Positions 55,902 through 60,000 of a stretch of 60,000 nt of DNA are shown piece by piece. A program made the position numbers and the translations under genes. The stretch comes from Chrysomallon squamiferum (taxonomy: Eukaryota > Mollusca > Gastropoda > Neomphalida > Peltospiridae), in the NCBI GenBank assembly GCA_012295275.1, contig CM022665.1:19610150-19670149 (forward strand), given 5' to 3'. The notes under the pieces are model-generated. The model did not search any database, had not been told where the DNA came from, and saw only the letters and a program-made list of their open reading frames with translations. How positions within the stretch are numbered: position 1 is the stretch's first letter; every line of letters begins with the position of its first letter.

Positions 55902-57840
55902 TAAGATACAACGGCAACACATCTGAGTTTTAATACGTAACAGTTAAAGGATGAAGTTTTCTCTTCCCAAATTATCAAACCCTGAGTTCAGGTTAGTAAA
56001 TTTATTAAAAACATTTTGAACACAGAAATCGTCTATCGTTTGAAATGCAAACTTTTTCTTGAGTTTTATATTGTCCTAAAGGCAGGTGCTGATTTAATTT
56101 TCTTTTACTGATTGCAAATTACAGATCCTTAGAGACCTATTGGCGAGGAAAAGTCAACAGCCCACAGTATTAGTAATGGGCATTAGAAAACAAGCAACCT
56201 CGAGTGACAGAAGGAGACATCCATTGGATAATTCGTTTTTCTTAGAGAGGTGAGGTGCTGAAAGCTCACTGATAGGAGAAAGTTATCAGCTTAGACTTGT
56301 CAAGCGTTAAACCAAACATACAATGATGAGAAAACGAAGACAGATATTGATCACATCCTAGTTATCCAACGTTTGATTCGTCTTGATACAGATCTTTAAA
56401 ATCTGTTAACTTTGATGTCTACAAACTTTAATGTAAATAAATAACTACAAGTGTTAAATCAATAACTTTTGTTGATTTGAAAACTACGTCATGAAACTGC
56501 TGCTAGTAGAGACCTCTGGTACTAGCTGGTAATTCAGTGATACTGTAATTAATGTTAGTCACTTACTAAAAAGATTTTACCAAAAGCAGATACTGCGCTG
56601 GATTATTCTCTGTGGATCCTTTTTTTCTGATTAATAAAATCACGACTAGATTTTCATTTCTGAATTTTAATAACAGACGTACACGAGATAAGCGCCAGTT
56701 CTAAAATTGCTTTCAGAAACTACTTAAAAAATAAGGCATCAATTAAACGCCATTACTTTTTATAACTGATTAGGGATGTGTGTTTTCTACCAGTGAATTA
56801 CTGAACGCACTTTGAGAAGTCATTTAATTTCTACTTATAAATCCTTATATAGTCAGTAACATGTATTACAAAAATAAAATATCTTTCATCTGTTCATTAA
56901 TTTTATTTTACCAACATTTCCAAATCATTAAATAGTGCTTCATAAACATTATTTAACTAGTGACATAAGCAGTTCCACTGCTATAAAAATGTGTGAGAAA
57001 GATGTAAGGGTCGCCCTGTTCGGAAGTAGTATTCAGAAGCCAGTAAAAAACTATATTGACCAAAACAAGCGTCGATTAAACATCTTTACTTTTCCTTCAT
57101 GATTGATTAAAAACGTGCGGTTCGGTTCTGCACCAAGCCAGAGTCTGCCAATAATGGCCACAGTGCAAGATCTATTCCAAGAATTCATCATTATCATAAA
57201 TACATATATTTTGACAGCCATTTTCATTCACCAAAAAAGTTAATCTTATTTCACTTAAAATTAAAATATTGTGTTACAGGATCTGCACTGCCTAAATACA
57301 ACTCATTTTATTTTTGTGAAATCATAATTATTCACCTTTTTATTGGTTCCACGAAAATGAGCTACAGTTCTATAAATGTCTTTCGATATAGTTCTAATTC
57401 AGAAAAGTCATCGACGATTAAGATTTCAAATAATTATTGGTATTTAGACAAACCATGATACAAAATAATGTACGGTTATACTTTCTTATATCAGCGCGGG
57501 TGTGTTTTATGGACTCCGTTGTTAATGTACTCAATAATACAGTAATAATCATACAAATTTTGATTAGCCGCAAAACTAATGAGAAAAATCTTTGCTACTA
57601 TTTTATGCTGTAATTATGGAATCACTATTAATTTGTGGTAAGCAGTCATTATATGTTCACTGTTCATTATAGCATCGAAAATGTGCATTATTAAACTAAA
57701 CTGTTAGCGTAAAATGAATACTTCAGATTTCTTAAAGCTAGTTAACAAATAGAAAATATATAATTTATTGATACAATTACTCATTTAGTAATGTTTTCAT
57801 GATCACTTTAGTATTTCGTTATCTCTCGCTCCTTCTCTCA
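55902..57840. other. Intergenic, no gene seen
   Basis: Least repetitive part of the right flank, with frequent CpG. No exon with matching splice sites and frame was found by eye. Confidence 0.7.
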
Positions 57841-57962
57841 GTGTGTGCATGTGTTTGTGTGTGCGTGCATGCGTGATTATATGTACGTATGCAATTGACA
57901 GTGTATATCTGAATATATACGTATGTATGAAAGAGAGGGAGAGAGAGTGTGTGTGTGTGTTC
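57840..57962. repeat. (GT)n/(GTAT)n/(GA)n compound microsatellite
   Basis: TGTGTGCATGTG, GTACGTATG and GAGAGAGTGTGTGTG blocks in succession. Confidence 0.85.
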
Positions 57963-58620
57963 AGCTACCTTCACTGACTGCTATCAAGAATAAAATCAGC
58001 CTGTTGGTTTCTCATTATTGTAATTTGTGCATATTTTTCTTACTAAGAATGTGTTAGTATACTTGTGTATGATTATGTGTATGGTACGGTATATATGTGT
58101 ATATGTGTGTGACGTGGAGAAGAATAGTGAAAATAAAAATCTTGTGATTAAATTGGATATCTGGAATTTTTTCGTTTGGCAATTAGTCGAAAAAAAAAGC
58201 TGTTATTTCTGGAGAGGAACTCATGAATATATTTTTCGCTGAGCATCTCGGGAAAACAACTGTGTGTACTAATTAGCGTACAGACTCCACTGCTACGAGA
58301 TTTAATCAACTCGTTTAGACACCGTGTGTTGTGATATCTTGAGCAATAAAGTCATTTCTGTTCGGCCTGGAATATGCTTTTAATTAGGTCTAAGTTATTT
58401 CCAGCTATGTGTAGCAGTATTTTCTTATTCATGCCAATTTTTCATTCATCACAGACGCGTATTTCTGCATAAGATGCTCTTCTCTTCTTCCACTCCAGCT
58501 TTCTGTTATTCTCTGTGAAGTTACTTGTCATCTCTCGCTTCATGTGTTTCATTATTTCACTCCACAAGAACTTAATACATTGTACATAAATACTTTTCAA
58601 AATTTCCTTCTACCCAATAC

Positions 58621-58622
58621 TT

Positions 58623-58690
<68 letters not shown>
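58621..58690. repeat. (CT)n microsatellite, about 35 units
   Basis: Uninterrupted CT dinucleotides, then ATAAACATAGA and a (CA)n/(CATA)n tract at 58701-58735. The Leu/Ser and Arg/Glu open frames here are artefacts. Confidence 0.98.
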
Positions 58691-58696
<6 letters not shown>

Positions 58697-59046
58697 ATAG
58701 ACACACACACATACATACATACATACACACACAAAAATACATCATACATACATATTACGAGTTCACTTATTTCACGTGAAAGCAATTTTTAATTTTGAAG
58801 GTAATATTTTACCCAGTTGATAACATTTGTTAATTCTCAGAACTAAATAACGTTTTTAATTGATTTTCTTCTTTCGTGAACTCTCCCGCACTGAACTAAT
58901 TCAGTGGTTGCAGTTTAGCCGGTCTCTTCTTTCGGCGTCCAATATTTCTATCGCTAAAGTGGTGACCCTCAAGCTAGTCAAAATTTAACTAACACAGCAG
59001 TAACAAAGAAATAGCAACACGTCAACAATTATAAATTATATTTTTT

Positions 59047-59097
59047 ATTGTTGTTGTTGTTGTTGTGCTTGGTGCGTTTATTGTTGTTGTTATTACA
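59047..59097. repeat. (TTG)n microsatellite, two blocks
   Basis: TTGTTGTTG blocks separated by TGCTTGGTGCGTTTA. Confidence 0.85.
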
Positions 59098-59297
59098 CTT
59101 TTTAACAGATACAGTTTAAACTATTGTTAAAGTTAGCACATTTATGATGATGACCACTTTTTTAGAAAATCACTTAAGGCACAATTTAGTTGATTGTCAG
59201 TTTATGTAATATATTGATTTTTCTGATTCCTTAAGTACTATATTTCCGTTATTGGAAGAATGTATTGATATTTTAAGCTAAATAATTAAATAGTTTC

Positions 59298-59368
59298 AAA
59301 AAAAAAAAAATAATAATAAAAAAAAAAAAAAAAAAAATAATAATAATAAAAAAAAAAAAAAAAAAAAA
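59298..59368. repeat. Poly-A / AAT mixed array
   Basis: Alternating A-runs and TAATAATAA blocks. Confidence 0.95.
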
Positions 59369-59570
59369 GAAGCATCGTCCAAGCATTCTAAATACAACTT
59401 AGTTTCTTTTTAAGTATGAATTATGTCCGTATCAAAACATGATAATAATATGACAGAAAATGTTTTTCTTTTGATTATTTAAACTTAATTATTACTAGTC
59501 TTTCTTTGAAATAAACACTAGTCATAATTTTTGTTCAGTGCAAGACTTACTGATGTTTTTTCATCTTTTT

Positions 59571-59636
59571 TTTGAAAAAAAAACAACAAACAACAACATA
59601 AAAACAAACAAACAAACAAACAAACAAACAAACAAA

Positions 59637-59668
<32 letters not shown>

Positions 59669-59670
59669 AA
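59571..59670. repeat. (AAAC)n then (AAAT)n microsatellite
   Basis: About eight AAAC units followed by about eight AAAT units. Confidence 0.95.
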
Positions 59671-59785
59671 AACACAATATATTCTTTTACTTGTTAGGAA
59701 CATTTCTGAAGAAGACTTGTTTAGTTCAATGTTTTGCTAGTAATATTATTTCCACGTATTACAGTGTGATGTTTGTATTCTATAG

Positions 59786-59849
59786 AAAAAAAAAAAAAAA
59801 AAAAAAAAAGAAGAAGAAGCAGAAGAAGAAGAAGAAGAAGAAGAAGAAA
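59786..59849. repeat. Poly-A then (GAA)n array
   Basis: A-run of over 20 followed by about a dozen AAG/GAA units with one CAG interruption. Confidence 0.95.
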
Positions 59850-60000
59850 GCTGAAACCGTGGAATGGAGCCTCCTAAAACAGAGTAATTTGTTTGCATTC
59901 ACCGAGTAAGTAACTGACTGTTATTGTAACAAGAGAATTATTTTTATTACCACCATTACAAGAAACATGCAGTCCTCCTGTGTTAGACGTCTCTTGAAAA

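Noticed and set aside
58544-58792. Ser/Leu and Arg/Glu repeat proteins
   Set aside because: Translation of the (CT)n array on either strand.

Overview
The window is eukaryotic (animal) nuclear DNA. It is very AT-rich, has long introns, and is full of homopolymer and microsatellite tracts. One large gene fills most of it: the + strand covers positions ~1 to ~43,600 with the ortholog of the receptor tyrosine kinase ROS1 (Drosophila sevenless). The long (TA)n, (CA)n, (TC)n and trinucleotide arrays and the gene size make me favour a marine invertebrate, most likely a cephalopod or other mollusc. A chelicerate cannot be excluded from sequence alone, and no species-diagnostic SINE was seen.

Gene layout. 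I could join 39 exons whose splice phases agree throughout: about 7,370 coding nt, or about 2,455 residues ending at TAA 41104-41106. The 5' part (signal peptide, first FN3 domain, promoter) lies upstream of the window. In order the exons encode: a Pro/Thr-rich linker; an FN3 domain; YWTD-type beta-propeller 1 (13.8-18.6 kb); FN3 (18.9-20.3 kb); propeller 2 (20.5-22.1 kb); two FN3 domains (22.3-26.7 kb); propeller 3 (27.1-29.0 kb); four FN3 domains (29.6-32.7 kb); a transmembrane helix (33.1 kb); a juxtamembrane segment; a tyrosine kinase domain with all catalytic motifs (33.8-36.3 kb); and a long tail rich in phosphotyrosine and PPxY motifs (38.3-41.1 kb). This is the ROS1/sevenless architecture. 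A ~2.5 kb 3' UTR ends near an AATAAA at 43,584.

Inside the gene there are several unusual items: a 42-nt microexon in propeller 1, a GC-AG intron, a candidate alternative terminal exon that would give a soluble ectodomain, a decayed antisense FLYWCH/MULE transposase gene in one intron, and a short near-perfect hairpin in the 10-kb intron.

From ~43.6 kb to the end I find no convincing gene. There is one unidentified minus-strand open segment (44,760-45,076) that could be the last exon of a converging gene. The rest is repeat-rich intergenic DNA with two strongly diverged tandem-repeat fields (49.6-50.0 and 53.6-54.05 kb), a possible tRNA-derived SINE (48.4-48.6 kb) and dense microsatellites after 54.8 kb. 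CpG is scarce across the ROS1 transcription unit and becomes common after ~46.7 kb, as expected where a methylated gene body gives way to unmethylated DNA.
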